Assembly (NCBI GenBank): GCA_018292915.2
Contig: JACVVK020000199.1
Span: 545,001-609,000, forward strand
Source of the DNA: Batillaria attramentaria
Lineage: Eukaryota; Mollusca; Gastropoda; Batillariidae
DNA: 64,000 nt
Direction: 5' to 3'
How positions within the stretch are numbered: the first letter of the stretch is position 1; the number at the start of each line of letters is the position of its first letter. Positions 22,348 through 34,500 of this stretch are shown here, piece by piece. Position numbers and translations under genes: made by a program. The notes under the pieces are model-generated. The model was not told the DNA's origin, made no database searches, and was given only the letters and a program-made list of their open reading frames with translations.

Positions 22348-23762
22348 CAGTCAGCACCAGGACTACAGTGGTCTCAACGCATTCATGGCTCTGTTCTGAG
22401 ACTGGGTGTATGCAAATTTCAGTCCAGGCTTCAGGGCATCGCTGTTGTTTGGCATTACTAAAGTGCAGTTCAGAATTCCGAATAATTGAATTTTTGCTTC
22501 ATTCTTCTTTCTTTACATGGAGAGCTGGCAGTATGAACTACAGGTCAGGTATCTAGCGGCCTAACCTGGCTTTCACTCTATCATTTTCTCCCTGACAGAC
22601 TTGTCTTGGCATAAGTGAACTTGTCAGGTTTCAAGGTTTAAATTTTAACCAAGTTAGAAGTCGGTCCAGTTTTTTAAAAACAGACTTTAAATTCCTCGCC
22701 TGTGTAAGGACAAGCGTATGGCACTTGCATGCGCGACCAGTGCAAAGCTATTTCTTGACTGTGCATATCATTCTTGCAGTTGAAACTGTTACTCATTCGG
22801 TTTACATTGTCCTGCTTTTCACAGCATATCTCAACACTTTGCATACATGTGCAAGAATTCAGATAGAACAAGAGACTCGAACAGGCAGTAAGAGCAGCGC
22901 ATGCATGTGATGGTTCACTTACTGTGCTCTGTTCCAAGGAATGCAACCAAAGTCGAACTTGGAAAAAACTTTTGACCCAAAAACTGGAAAAGTTCACTTA
23001 TGCCTAGACGTGTGTGTCACTCTGAAAAAATTGTGAGTAAAACCTGTACTAGGCCACAAAATACCTGACCTATATTTTATACTGCCAGCTCTATGTGTGG
23101 GCACATACATGATTGAAGCGAAAATTTGATTATCCAGGTATTTTGGACTGCACTCAGAAGCTGGTTACTGTAGACGCAGGGTTTGCAAAATGTCATCTCT
23201 TGTATCAGGCTAGGCTGACCTGTTTTTGTGTTAGTCGCCCTAAGGCCATACAGCGTATTGCTGATCACGTAGCAGTGCACACGCTTTCTTCAGTCGACAC
23301 TGCTGAACAGTTGGAAATGGGATAAGCAGTATTCGAACGATGTATTCAAGGTTTTGTTTTATGAGCAGTTTCAGAGATCAGGTTTAGTTTATTGCTGTGT
23401 TTTAGAAATTAAAACTCCTCGTGGAAGTTTGATGGACCCGTTCAGCACATGACTTTGAACTGTGCATTTTGTTCTTTCTAACCAGGGAAGAGCATAGTTT
23501 CTAGTCAGTATTGATTGTTGTTTGTTCTGTTGAAACTTGAAGCATGCCTTTCCTGTTATTTTCACTTTGCTGTCGTGACAAGACAAGAAAGGTCCACCAA
23601 ACTTCCACAGCATTGAACGGTGTCATGCTCCAGACTTTGGTTTCCTGTGTTAGTGTGCAGCTTTTTTCCTGTAGATATTTTCATTCCAGTCGTCTTGTTC
23701 TCAGAAATGCATGGTCAGTTCATGTTGGGTTAGGTTCAGGGGATGGCCAAAATGTTGACTGC

Positions 23763-24015
23763 CTCAAGTGAAATAAGGGAGCCGGGGTGGTCGAATGGTA
23801 GAGCGTTGGACTTCTAATGCTCGGGTCGTGAGTTTGTATCCTGGCTGGGGCCAAAGGTTTGTGCTGGTTTTTCATTGTTGCCCTGTCTTTGATATCACCC
23901 GTATGTGGTGGGAAAGGACATTAAATCCCCCCCCCCCAAAAAAAACAAAAAACAAAAAAAAAAAACAAAACAAAAAAACAAACAAAACACAAAACAAAAC
24001 ACTCAAGTGAAATAA
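23763..24015 (+). repeat. Full SINE-A copy in the 3' UTR, 14-bp duplication, expanded A/C tail
   Basis: Element 23777-24001 is flanked by ctcaagtgaaataa at 23763-23776 and 24002-24015. The head and body match the other copies. Its tail runs from ccccccccc into about 65 bp of A and C only. Confidence 0.92.
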
Positions 24016-24824
24016 AATAGACCAAGAAAAATGAAGGGGCCTGAATAAAACATAGATCTATGCAAAGCACGAAATTCCTAGCAGAGACTTCAGGGGAATT
24101 TTGTTTGGAATATGAAACCTGGTCATACATGGCCAACAAAATGCATTCTGATTTACTAGAGAAGCGGCGTCAGGGTGAATGCCCCTGGGAGTGGAAACTT
24201 TCAAGTCAGAAAATATGACCACGCAAAAGACATACGACACCCACTGGGTCACCTGCTTAGTAGAATTCTTCATCTGCGGTCTATTTGACTGGTTGCATCA
24301 GATCTGTAGCCTGGTCGTTACGACGAATCTCAAGGTCTTCTCCAGGTCATGACGGCTACCCCAAAGCCACACCTGTAGCCCTGCGCCTTCTTGCACGGTT
24401 TGGCATTGTAAAGCATCCTGGACAGGACAGTATCTTAAGGCTCCATCATTCTACTAAGAAAGAAGGAGCCCTTTGGTTTGCGGATGAGCACATTTGGTCA
24501 CCCTTGTAGTTTTTTAGTCAGTGATAACACAATTCTGCAGCACACTGAAGTGCATTACTTTGTAGGTTTCCTGTGTATTTTGCTTGCCGTCTTCTTAATT
24601 TGTTTGGTTGTACAAGTCAACATTTATTTTCAAAGCCAACCTTTTCGGGATTTGTGCAAGTGTGTGGACAAACTTTGTTATTGGATTTTGAAGTTTGGAT
24701 GAAATGTTACTGATGCACGGTGATGAATGTTTATGTTCTGGTGGGCAGTTTGTATTGTATTTATGATCATTATTTATTATTGTTACGTATTGAACTGGTG
24801 TTTGTATTTGAACAAAATTCTTTG

Positions 24825-24830
24825 ATTAAA
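24825..24830 (+). terminator. Candidate distal poly(A) signal (ATTAAA), zinc-finger gene
   Basis: ATTAAA lies in an AT-rich stretch about 2.4 kb past the stop. The stronger-consensus AATAAA sites at 24011 and 24044 are alternatives, the first inside the SINE target-site duplication. Confidence 0.35.
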
Positions 24831-24880
24831 AAATATTCAAGATGAAAAAGATGAGTTACAAGAATTGTGCTTCAAGCAGA

Positions 24881-24886
24881 TTTATT
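24881..24886 (-). terminator. Candidate poly(A) signal (AATAAA), STRIP gene
   Basis: TTTATT on the plus strand reads AATAAA on the minus strand, about 545 bp past the STRIP stop codon. This would place cleavage at about 24855-24865, next to the opposing gene's possible end. Confidence 0.4.
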
Positions 24887-25428
24887 TTTTCTACAAAACA
24901 TTGAGCTACGAGGTGAGTTAGTGCTTACAGGCTTCTTTGCTAACATTCTCTCTCTCTCTCCCTCTTGCACACACACACACACACACACAGAAGCAAGCAT
25001 GCGCACAGGCCTAACTACATGGTTCCACAAAGGTTTTACAAATCACATTGGATGCACCCGCAGTACTGCAGACATTGTTACGAGACTGAACATACTTGAC
25101 TAAACAGTAATAATTATCAGAATTCGTGATACAGAAGAATTCACCAGAAAGATAAACGTCCTTGAAGCAGTAACGGACACAAATGAGACAACATCTAATC
25201 TGGTGGTGTTTCAAATGCAGGCAGAAAACTTCATGTACTGCACACCATTTCAATGCCAAAACTGCTTGAGATACAGAAGGGTTTTTACCGCTTCATTGCT
25301 GAATCTGGTGGAAATACAAACTGCGGGCAGAAGGCTTTTCACGTAATTGACAGCACTTCATTGCCAAAACTGACTGAGAGAGATACAAATGCAAGCAGAA
25401 TTCTTTTTATAAAGTTCGTGTGGTCCCA

Positions 25429-27924
25429 CTAGCACCTGTCCAGCATCAGATCCCAGTCGACTTGTCGTCCGAACACTTCCTGGTCAAGCCACCGCTCATA
25501 GTTCATCTTGAACTCTTCACTCAGTTCGATGGTGTTCACCAAGCACGCTCAGCAGACAGTTGTCGACAGGCTTGAAGTCGGGTCGGTGCCGTTGCTGCCG
25601 TAACGGCGGTTGTTGAAACGATCGACGCACGCCCGCAGAGCACACTCTTCAGCCTGGAAATCCCAAGGCCTGGCATCCATGTCTGAGGCAAAGAAAACAG
25701 AGAGAGAAAGAAATTAGTGGAGAAAGGCAGGTATTGTTGCAGATATTGCATGATAACCTTGAATTAAAGAGAAAAAGCTGGCAATGTGCTAGGAAATAGT
25801 GAACAGCTTGGAGTTGGTAGCAGGTGGAGGATAAACTAGGGACAGTTATTTTGTTTGATTTTTTTTTTTTAAATTGCTTGAAGCATGTTTTTTCTGTTTA
25901 TGTCTACATGGACTGCCAGAGGTGTATATCTCTTTTCCATTCTAGTCAAACCCGCAAACTTCTTAGCACGCTGCTGCTGTTAATGCATTAACACTTGCAC
26001 ACGACCGCTCAAACCCAGCATTACCATTTCCATAAGCCCAGTCATCACCCAGACGATGGCGCACTTTCTGGTAGATGGCGGACATGGTTTTCATGTTGGA
26101 CTTGCGCCACTGACGGCCAAGGTACTGTGGTCTGCAGCTTCAGGAGTTTGAGGACGTACAACTGCAAGCATGGCCTGACGCACCTTCAGGGCTCGCTTCA
26201 GGATGGTGTGCTGACTTAAATACCACTAGCATCTGCAACAAAATGATGTGATGCAGTCTTGCAGTAAAATGCCAACAGCAGAGTAACAGTATAAGCCTTG
26301 ACTCATTCGTGACGGGACACTTAGATCAAAGGTTCAGCCAGGCATCGCCCACAGCTCATGAAAATTGAATTTTCTAATGCATTTTTTCCATAAAAATCAA
26401 TTGTCAAATGTGTGTGTCTTCAATGAAGCTTGATTTAACATTCTTTGTTTAAATGCAGTCATTCTACTGCAGTTTCATGGGGACAGACTCAGGCATGGCA
26501 GTGTTGAGAAGGCAGCCCCGCTCAAATCAGAGTTAAAAAAACAAAACCAAAAAAAACCCCAAACAAACAAACAAACAAACAAACAAAACAAACAAACAAA
26601 ACCCATAAAAAGCACTGTTTTCCTCCCCAAGTTTTCAGGCAAGAAGTCTGTTTGGTGACCCCAAGTATTATACAGCTAACAAAGTGTAAATATTCTGACA
26701 TTGTCATGGACTTGCTGCTTATCTAAATTTTGATAACTGCACAGAATGACATGCTTTGTACTCTTTCCTGTGCTAATCTCAACATCCAGTTATGCCAAAA
26801 TTCCACGTCGTCAATTTGTCATGCAAGAGCAAATGTCTTCAATCAGCAATGCTCATTATTTTGCAGCTTTTGTTTTGGACTCATTTCTTTCCTAGGATTT
26901 CAACATGCATAAAAAGACAACTGTATCCAATTTTGTTGTTGTTGTTGTGCCTTTTAAAATGCTGACAGGCAAATTTTGTTTAGAAATGAAAGTGAATACT
27001 GAATACGCTCACTGCTGTAATCTACACTCATAATTAGGCGCAACATACCATAGTGCGTGAGTGTTTCCACTTGGTCAGTTTGTTCAGGATGCGGAGTAAG
27101 TTAATACAGGAGAAAATGTTTCGCCAGCAATATGTTGCACCGTCTCCATTTCCTGAAACAGAGGTAGTCTCTATGACTAGGCAGCTGCGGTTAGAATAAG
27201 TTATCATCAACACAACAAACAAACAAATTCTGGGTGAAGCTTATCTGTATTATTAATTCAAATTTTAATTTAAACCACACTGATCTTTCTGCACAGTTTT
27301 ACTGTGGAAGAAACTTGTTCCGGCAAAAAACCCCCCAAAAAACAAAAACAAACCACACACACACACACACACACCAAAAAACCCCCACCAAAAACAAACA
27401 AACAACAACAACACAAAAAAGCCCATCAGAAGCAGCGAAATTTTAGAAAATTGTTGTCTGTTTTCAAGGTAACATTCTTCTACTGTGTGACTGCACATTA
27501 TGATCGTGAAAGAATTCCTTTGAATAAACAGCTTACCGTTAGTAATTAGACAAAATACTACCACTAGAAAAGCTGGTCTGATATGAAGATTTGTACACTT
27601 ACAATGTTTTCTGCCGTCAACTCGGGCTGATCTCCAATCACACATTTTGGGAACTCAAGGGCAGGTACACTGGAAAAGAGACGAGAAACTCTGTGAAGCT
27701 TACAGGAAAAAAGTGAGAAAACAAATGTGTCTGGTTGTGTTTGCTGATGCTACAGCTTCTCTGAAGTGACGCTGCCTCCAACAGTATTTGCAGAATTATT
27801 TCAAGTTATCGGAGAATACTGACCCATTTTTGGCACTGACGTAGGAGAGAATGTTCTGGTTGAAGAATTTCAGGACGAGTGGAATACAGTTGGCGAACAC
27901 CAAGTGCTGACTTGTAAACTCAAA
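25429..27924 (-). CDS. STRIP1: STRIP exons 15-19 (C-terminal DUF3402 region)
   Basis: Exon 15 (27924-27824) reads [19 protein letters not shown]. Exon 16 (27669-27603) reads [20 protein letters not shown]. Exon 17 (27152-27049) reads [20 protein letters not shown] after a one-base deficit in an A run at its first bases. Exon 18 (26232-26025) starts MLVVFKSA and ends DDWAYGN but needs three single-base corrections (near 26204-26210, 26163-26169 and 26125-26130); uncorrected it hits a TGA. Exon 19 (25682-25429) has [15 protein letters not shown] and ends WDLMLDRC with TAG at 25429-25431, with a missing base near 25577-25583 and an extra one near 25530-25538. Confidence 0.83.
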
Positions 27925-29390
27925 CTGAAAACATACAGCAAAGCTTGCTGAACCAACACATTGTCCAATTGTACATGTATGCAATTCACTAATACTTTGA
28001 CACAACACATTTTCATATAAAATCTTACCATTTTTCACAAAATATGGTTATTTTAACTCTTTCACCGCCACAGGCGACTTTAATCAACAAGTCATTCGGA
28101 CGCCACAGGCGACCTTAACTGACTTCAAGGGTCACGGCAAAGATTGTATTCCCCGGGGTACAGTGTTTCGACAAGCATATCTTACTTTTGCCTGGGACCC
28201 ATATCCTTCATCCCTTCACCTATTTTATTAGGATACAACCCAAATTGTTTTAAGCACAGCAGGCCCAAAACTGCCCTCCTGTCACGACAAGCGAAACGAG
28301 CGTTCAAAGAAGGTGGCAAGACCGAGACAACCACCGAAAGCAGCTGAAGTTGTCAGCCTAGTATTTTGTGATGAAGACAGCGTAAAGCCAGAATATGCTT
28401 CTGACAAAGAGATAAGTGATTGTGCTGATGAAGACTGGACTCCAAATCTGGCAAATGCAAACAAGAGACATGGGACAGATTCGCATCAGTGTTGTTCACT
28501 TTCTGTCTGACCAAGTGCACCTCAGGAATAGTGATCTATGCACTCTGAAACACTGTACCTCGTGAAATATGGTCCCTTTGACATGATACACTGCACACAA
28601 AATTTGAAGTAAAAAGCTCAAAAACTTAATGCAATACAAGCATTTAAAGAGACCCACTGCCCAGCAGTCCACACAGCTAAAAAGAAACTTGGCACTGGCA
28701 AGTGCTGTTGGTTAGAAATTTGGCAGCAAAAGAGTTAAATTTGTTTAAAATAAAAAAATAATTATTTTAATAAAAAATCCTCCAATATATAGGCCTATGA
28801 AAAACCTCAGTTAAAGTGCACCTGCTGAAAAAAAGTCTTACCTGGTACACGTGGTTCAGCTTAAAGTGCTTTAGGAGAAGCAGAAGCATCCCTGAAATGG
28901 CCTTGACGATGATCTCCTTGTGACGGTTGACATCGATACCCAGCTTCATTGACTGCAGAACGGTTGTCCTGAAGGTCACAGAAAAAAGGATCGTCATCTT
29001 AGGCTACATGCACAACTGCAGCTCATAGTAGAGGCATGCGTTTGGGGAAAATAAAATCTGCACATCTTGGCCTAACAAGGAACCCGCAGGGGAGAAGGAA
29101 GAGAGGCCGGCCTCGCACTTGGAGATATGGGCCTAAGTAAGTGAGCGTCAAGATGATCCTCTTGATTTCACCTGACCTCATAATTCTAAAAAATCGATAA
29201 TGTTCATACCCAGGAGTTGCTGCCTAGCCAGACCTGAATCGACTGAATTGTCCATTGAACTGCAATTTGCTGTGCAACACTGGGATGAGATAGAATTGCA
29301 CTGCAAGCATGTAACTTTGACTTGTGTGAGTGCAAAGAGGTGGAACTGTACAGCTGGATGTTGTCAGTGCTATTTTCTGCTTGAAATCAG

Positions 29391-29485
<95 letters not shown>

Positions 29486-29788
29486 CATGAGCATAATTAT
29501 TGCAACTGCTTACGGCATCTCCTCTGGCAGAACATCGGAGAGAATGTTGATGGACTCTGTCTTGGCCTTGGAGGTAGGGGCAGCTGCCAGCAACAGTTTC
29601 AACAGGGCGATCTGAAACCAGAAAAAAAAAGCAAAATACATGTATCTGAATACTGTTATGTGTCTTGATAGTGTGAAACTAGACATCACCAAAACAGCTG
29701 AGCACCATCTGTCAGCCCAAACAATCATATACATGTAGTTAGGCCTTTAACAAAACACTCATACACTCCTACCTCCGCTCCCCTCCCC

Positions 29789-29834
<46 letters not shown>

Positions 29835-31386
29835 ACTCCACTGTCTTACCCATGTACTGTGGCAGGTTGGGCAACATAGCCTGGTACAGACATTCTCCTG
29901 CTGTTTGCTCCACAGCTGTTTCTGGCTGTAAACCAAAAATTAAGACTAATAATACGACTGTGCAGCTAAAACTGAAACAACCAAACACAGAAATAAAGGA
30001 AAACCTAACAACTGAACAAACCACCACCTACGAAACACACTGCATCAACAGACATGGACTTCTGGAACATTAGGCACGCTTAATGATATAAGCGATTTAG
30101 ACGTTCGTGAACAGTATGCATGTGGTCAGCTACAGTTAAATGTCACTGGCATCACATACATTCACACCAGAAACAAATTTATCACCACAAAAATCAACAA
30201 CCGCTAAGGAATGAAGACAGGAGAGGGAAACACAATGAGGACATTCAACAGTCACAGGGGAATAATTACCAGTTAAATACATGTATATTTGGCAATGTTG
30301 TAGTCTATACTATGGCAATATATTGTAGTGAAGCAGGTAAACTAGAGACAAGAAGCAGCAAACATACTCTTGACAGAGGGTTCTTGGCAATCTCCTCCTC
30401 TCGTTTGATCTGAAGCTCCGACAGGGACACGTACAAATGCTGAAAGTGAATGAAAACAGGAGTGGGAAAGTTATCTGAAGCATGTGTTACATTTTCAATT
30501 GTGGTAAGACAGCTGGGATTGTCTGAAAAACACAATGCTACAAACAAACAAACAGTAACTCCAAAAGCACCTACCCCCCCCCCCCCCTGAACCCCCCCCC
30601 CCCCGAACCCCCCCCCCCCCCCCAAAAAAAAACAAAACAAACAAAAAAAACAACCAAAAAAACAACACCCACCAAAAACAAACCAGAGAGACAGAAGGCG
30701 ATGTCACACTGAAAACATGTTTTCCTAAAACATGTTTTATAAAACCTGTTTTGAAAGGCAAAACGCCCGAAACATGCTTTCCGAAACAATACATGACACA
30801 CGTGAAAACATTGTTGTGAAGTATGTCACACGACAGAACACGTCGTTTCGCAGCGAAACATCTGAAAACAATGTTTTCAAGTGTTTTTGCCCTCTCGTGT
30901 GACATGGCCAAGAGAGAGTAAGTCTCATGAACAGCAAACCAAACTTTTTCTAACGATTCATCAACACACTTTACCAGAATGCATGTCTTTAAACATATTC
31001 CCTCCTTTTTAACCTTGACCCTCACCTGTTTGAGAACCTTGACACCTTCATGTATCGGCTGCGGGAGTCCCGCCAGCGAGGTGTGGTCGTTCTTCACCTG
31101 AAAGCCGACAAACTTGGCCCGTGTGTGTTCCAAGAACTGCTCCAAGTCCTTCTGTCTGTGTACATTTTGGTCAACAGTAAGTACAATGATGCTCCTTTAC
31201 GCAAAGCTGACTGCTAGTGTCTCAAATAGAAATAAGGGAGCCCTCCCTCCCACAGGAACTCAGGGCGCCTTACAATCAACACACACTCATACACCCAGAA
31301 ATACACACAACATGCCTCCTCACATACATTTCACTATGTACAAGCACATAATGTGCAGCACCATACACGGCCTCCCCTGCTCCTGG

Positions 31387-31433
<47 letters not shown>

Positions 31434-31496
31434 CAAGATGATGATGTAGTATTTGTTGAGGGCAGTGAAAGGGGGGGGGGGGGGGTCGTGGGGGGA

Positions 31497-31554
<58 letters not shown>

Positions 31555-34500
31555 TAGTATTACATGTACTAGTTGCTAACCAACAAATCAATATCCATTT
31601 CAAGCATTCCAGTAGTGTGGTCTTTGGGGCAAAAAAATTTATGATACAAGGAATTTCCTTGCAAAAAATCTCAAAGGTTCAGCACAGCTGAAAGCAATGA
31701 AAGGAACAAGAGAATCCATAGAACTGATGAATGCTTTGCCAGCACACTTATAGTTGGCAGGCACTTCATGGTGTGTTTGACAAAAATTGGTAGATGTTGT
31801 AGGAGGAGGTTTAACTGCGCTGTGGACAGCACAGCTTGCCAGTCTTCAATGTCTTTGAGGAGAAAACTCCCATGCAACAGCAAATGAAAGTAAACCCATG
31901 TCGTCATTTTAGGCGGAAAAGGGCGATTTCAAGATGAAAAACATTGACAAAATGGTCCTTTTCCTAAAATGACGTAAATGGACAAGTTTCATTTGTTTTG
32001 CCATCACACACAACACTTTCAGCTTCTGTTGTTGTTGGGTTTTTTTTTAAAGGGTTTTTTATTGATTTTTTTTGTTGTTTATTTTTTGGGGCAGTTGTCC
32101 TAAATTTATGAACGACTTTTGACTTGTTCCCCAAGATTTGAAAACCATGTACAGTGTCACTCACAGTAAACAATATTGTTACAGTTTGTCGTCATAGAAA
32201 AAAATAGATTGAAAAAAGAAGCGTATGTCCTTGGTGAAAGTGTACTGGGATCAGGCTTGTAAAGTAACAAAAAGTTTCATTGTGACCCACGAAACACTCC
32301 TCTCCTCTACCTGACTTTCGGTTTCCAGGGTAAAGACTTCTGCACAACAGATGGAGTCGCAGGCCGTGGGGGAGTCGGGGGCATCTCGTCGTCACTGCCT
32401 GTCTTCAACCCTTCCATTTCACGCATGAGATCCTCGTCGCGGTCCAGACCGCCATCAAAGGGGTCATCCAGGCTGCTCTGTTTGACCAAACTCTACATTG
32501 TAGCGATGCGAGTGAGCGATCGATCGTACGAGCGAGCAACGGAGTGGATCAGACGGCGGTCAGCAGAAGGAAGATTTGGCCAATGCCGCACGCAATCCAA
32601 GGCGGGAAGGCCAAGAGGAGAGAACCAAACAGAGGCACAGAAGGCACAGAAAGTAAGGTTAGATAAGCAAGCATGACTAGCAAAATCTGCGGTTGCTGGG
32701 TTTGGTCTTAGCTATGGTCTACCTCTGTTATTCTTTGTTAAAGCAAAATCATAACAACGGTGCCACAGAAATCAGCCAGCAAGCTTGACGATTTACACAA
32801 GCAGCTTCAAAGTGAAGTTAAGCTTTGCAGCAATTATGCCTTGGTGTCTGCAGTGTGAGTGTGTGTGTGAGTGAGAGAGAGTCAGAGAGAGATGCTGCAT
32901 GTGTGTAGGTGCGTGCACACGAAATAATCAATATACAAATTGTGTAAGGGACATTTCCTCTAACTGCTGCCAAACTTGCAGCTTTCTATTTTTTTTTTTT
33001 TGTGTGTGTGTGTGTTGTTTTTTTCTTTCCCGATACTACTTCAGCTCAGTAAAATCAGGGTGTGTGGGGGGAGTGGGTGAATTCGCTTTAGTGCGTCACT
33101 AAAATCATACACAGATAATACACGCACAGCATTTCTGATTTACTGGGATGTTCAGATGACAAGCCTTGCATTGTTTCTTACTGTGCTCAGTGAAAATGCA
33201 CTCATGACTTATTCCACATCATGACTTTGTGTGTGCAGGCATGCTTGTGTATGTGAATGCTGCTGATGAACTCTTTGACGACGGCGCACAATTTCTGACA
33301 CACGATTTCCTACAGGAAATCGTGTGTCAGAAATTGTGCGCCGTCGTCAAAGAGTTAATCATCCAGCTGAGCATAAAAACTCCTAAATTCTGGTGAGTAA
33401 TTATGACAGACTCAGACTGATTTCTGTGGCAGTAACAGCTACACGTATAATCAATCCTAATCATTCACGCTATAACCTGCTTGTCAGTGTTGCAAAACGC
33501 GCTACACATAACCGTCAAAGTTTATCTTTTGTAGGCTTTGTTGCAAACTGAATCACTCCCACCCTTTTTGTTTTGCAAAACTTGAACAAAAGAGGGAACT
33601 GATGCACAAAATGAACCTCCTACAGAAGTCACAGAAATTGGGTGAAGAAGACTGGTGGGTGGGTGAGTGGTAAAAAAAAAAGGGTTCGTACAACATCCAC
33701 TATTGCCACTAAACCTAGATGGAGATGACTGGTGAAGTACTGAAACAAGAAAACACTCGCTGTTACGTGGATGAAACTGAACTACTTTTTTTTTTTTTTT
33801 TTTTTGTTGCTTTTTCAGTGTTGTAAAAAAATATCCAGTGGGTAAGAATCAGGTTTTCTGACAGATATATTAGCAGCTCCGCAAAATGTATTTGCCTGCT
33901 GCCCAACCATTTTCACATTTAAACCTCAAATGAACACACTGACAGTTGTATTTAGCACCTTGTACTAGCAGTACCAGCAAGTACTTTCACTTCTGATTAT
34001 GGAAAAAAAAAAAAAAAAAAAGTGGGGGGGGGAGGGGTCGTATGATCAACAGGTGTGCACAATTATCTGCATCATCATGATTTTCTTTTATTTTTAAAAA
34101 CACACATACACTGTATATTAAGTGATTTATTGGATCTGCATTGGGTGCATGCATTAATGTAAACTTCCTCAATATTGTTCCACTCCTTCTCCTCTCTGTC
34201 CTTTTCCAAGATCGTTCATTTCAGAAAAAACAAGTTTTGATTTGGACTGAATTGATTTGATTTTGCATTTGAACTGCAAATGCAAGTAAACTGACCATAA
34301 TCATGACTCCCCCCCCCCCCCAAAAAAAAAAAAAAAAAAAAACTCCTGCACCAACTTTATGCACTGATGCTAATACATTTTCTTCCCCAGTTACTGTTGA
34401 ACTCTAGTAGTATCTTGGTGATGCTGAATCTGAAAATATGAAACTAAGCTGACCCCAAAAGTGAAAAGTGAAACTTAGCAATAAAAGGGAATTTCAAAGT

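Larger units (their letters stand above)
22400..24850 (+). other. Probable 3' UTR of the zinc-finger gene
   Basis: No coding signal was seen on either strand. Candidate plus-strand poly(A) signals are AATAAA at 24011-24016 and 24044-24049 and ATTAAA at 24825-24830. A SINE (23777-24001) sits inside. The transcript end is inferred from signals only. Confidence 0.4.
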
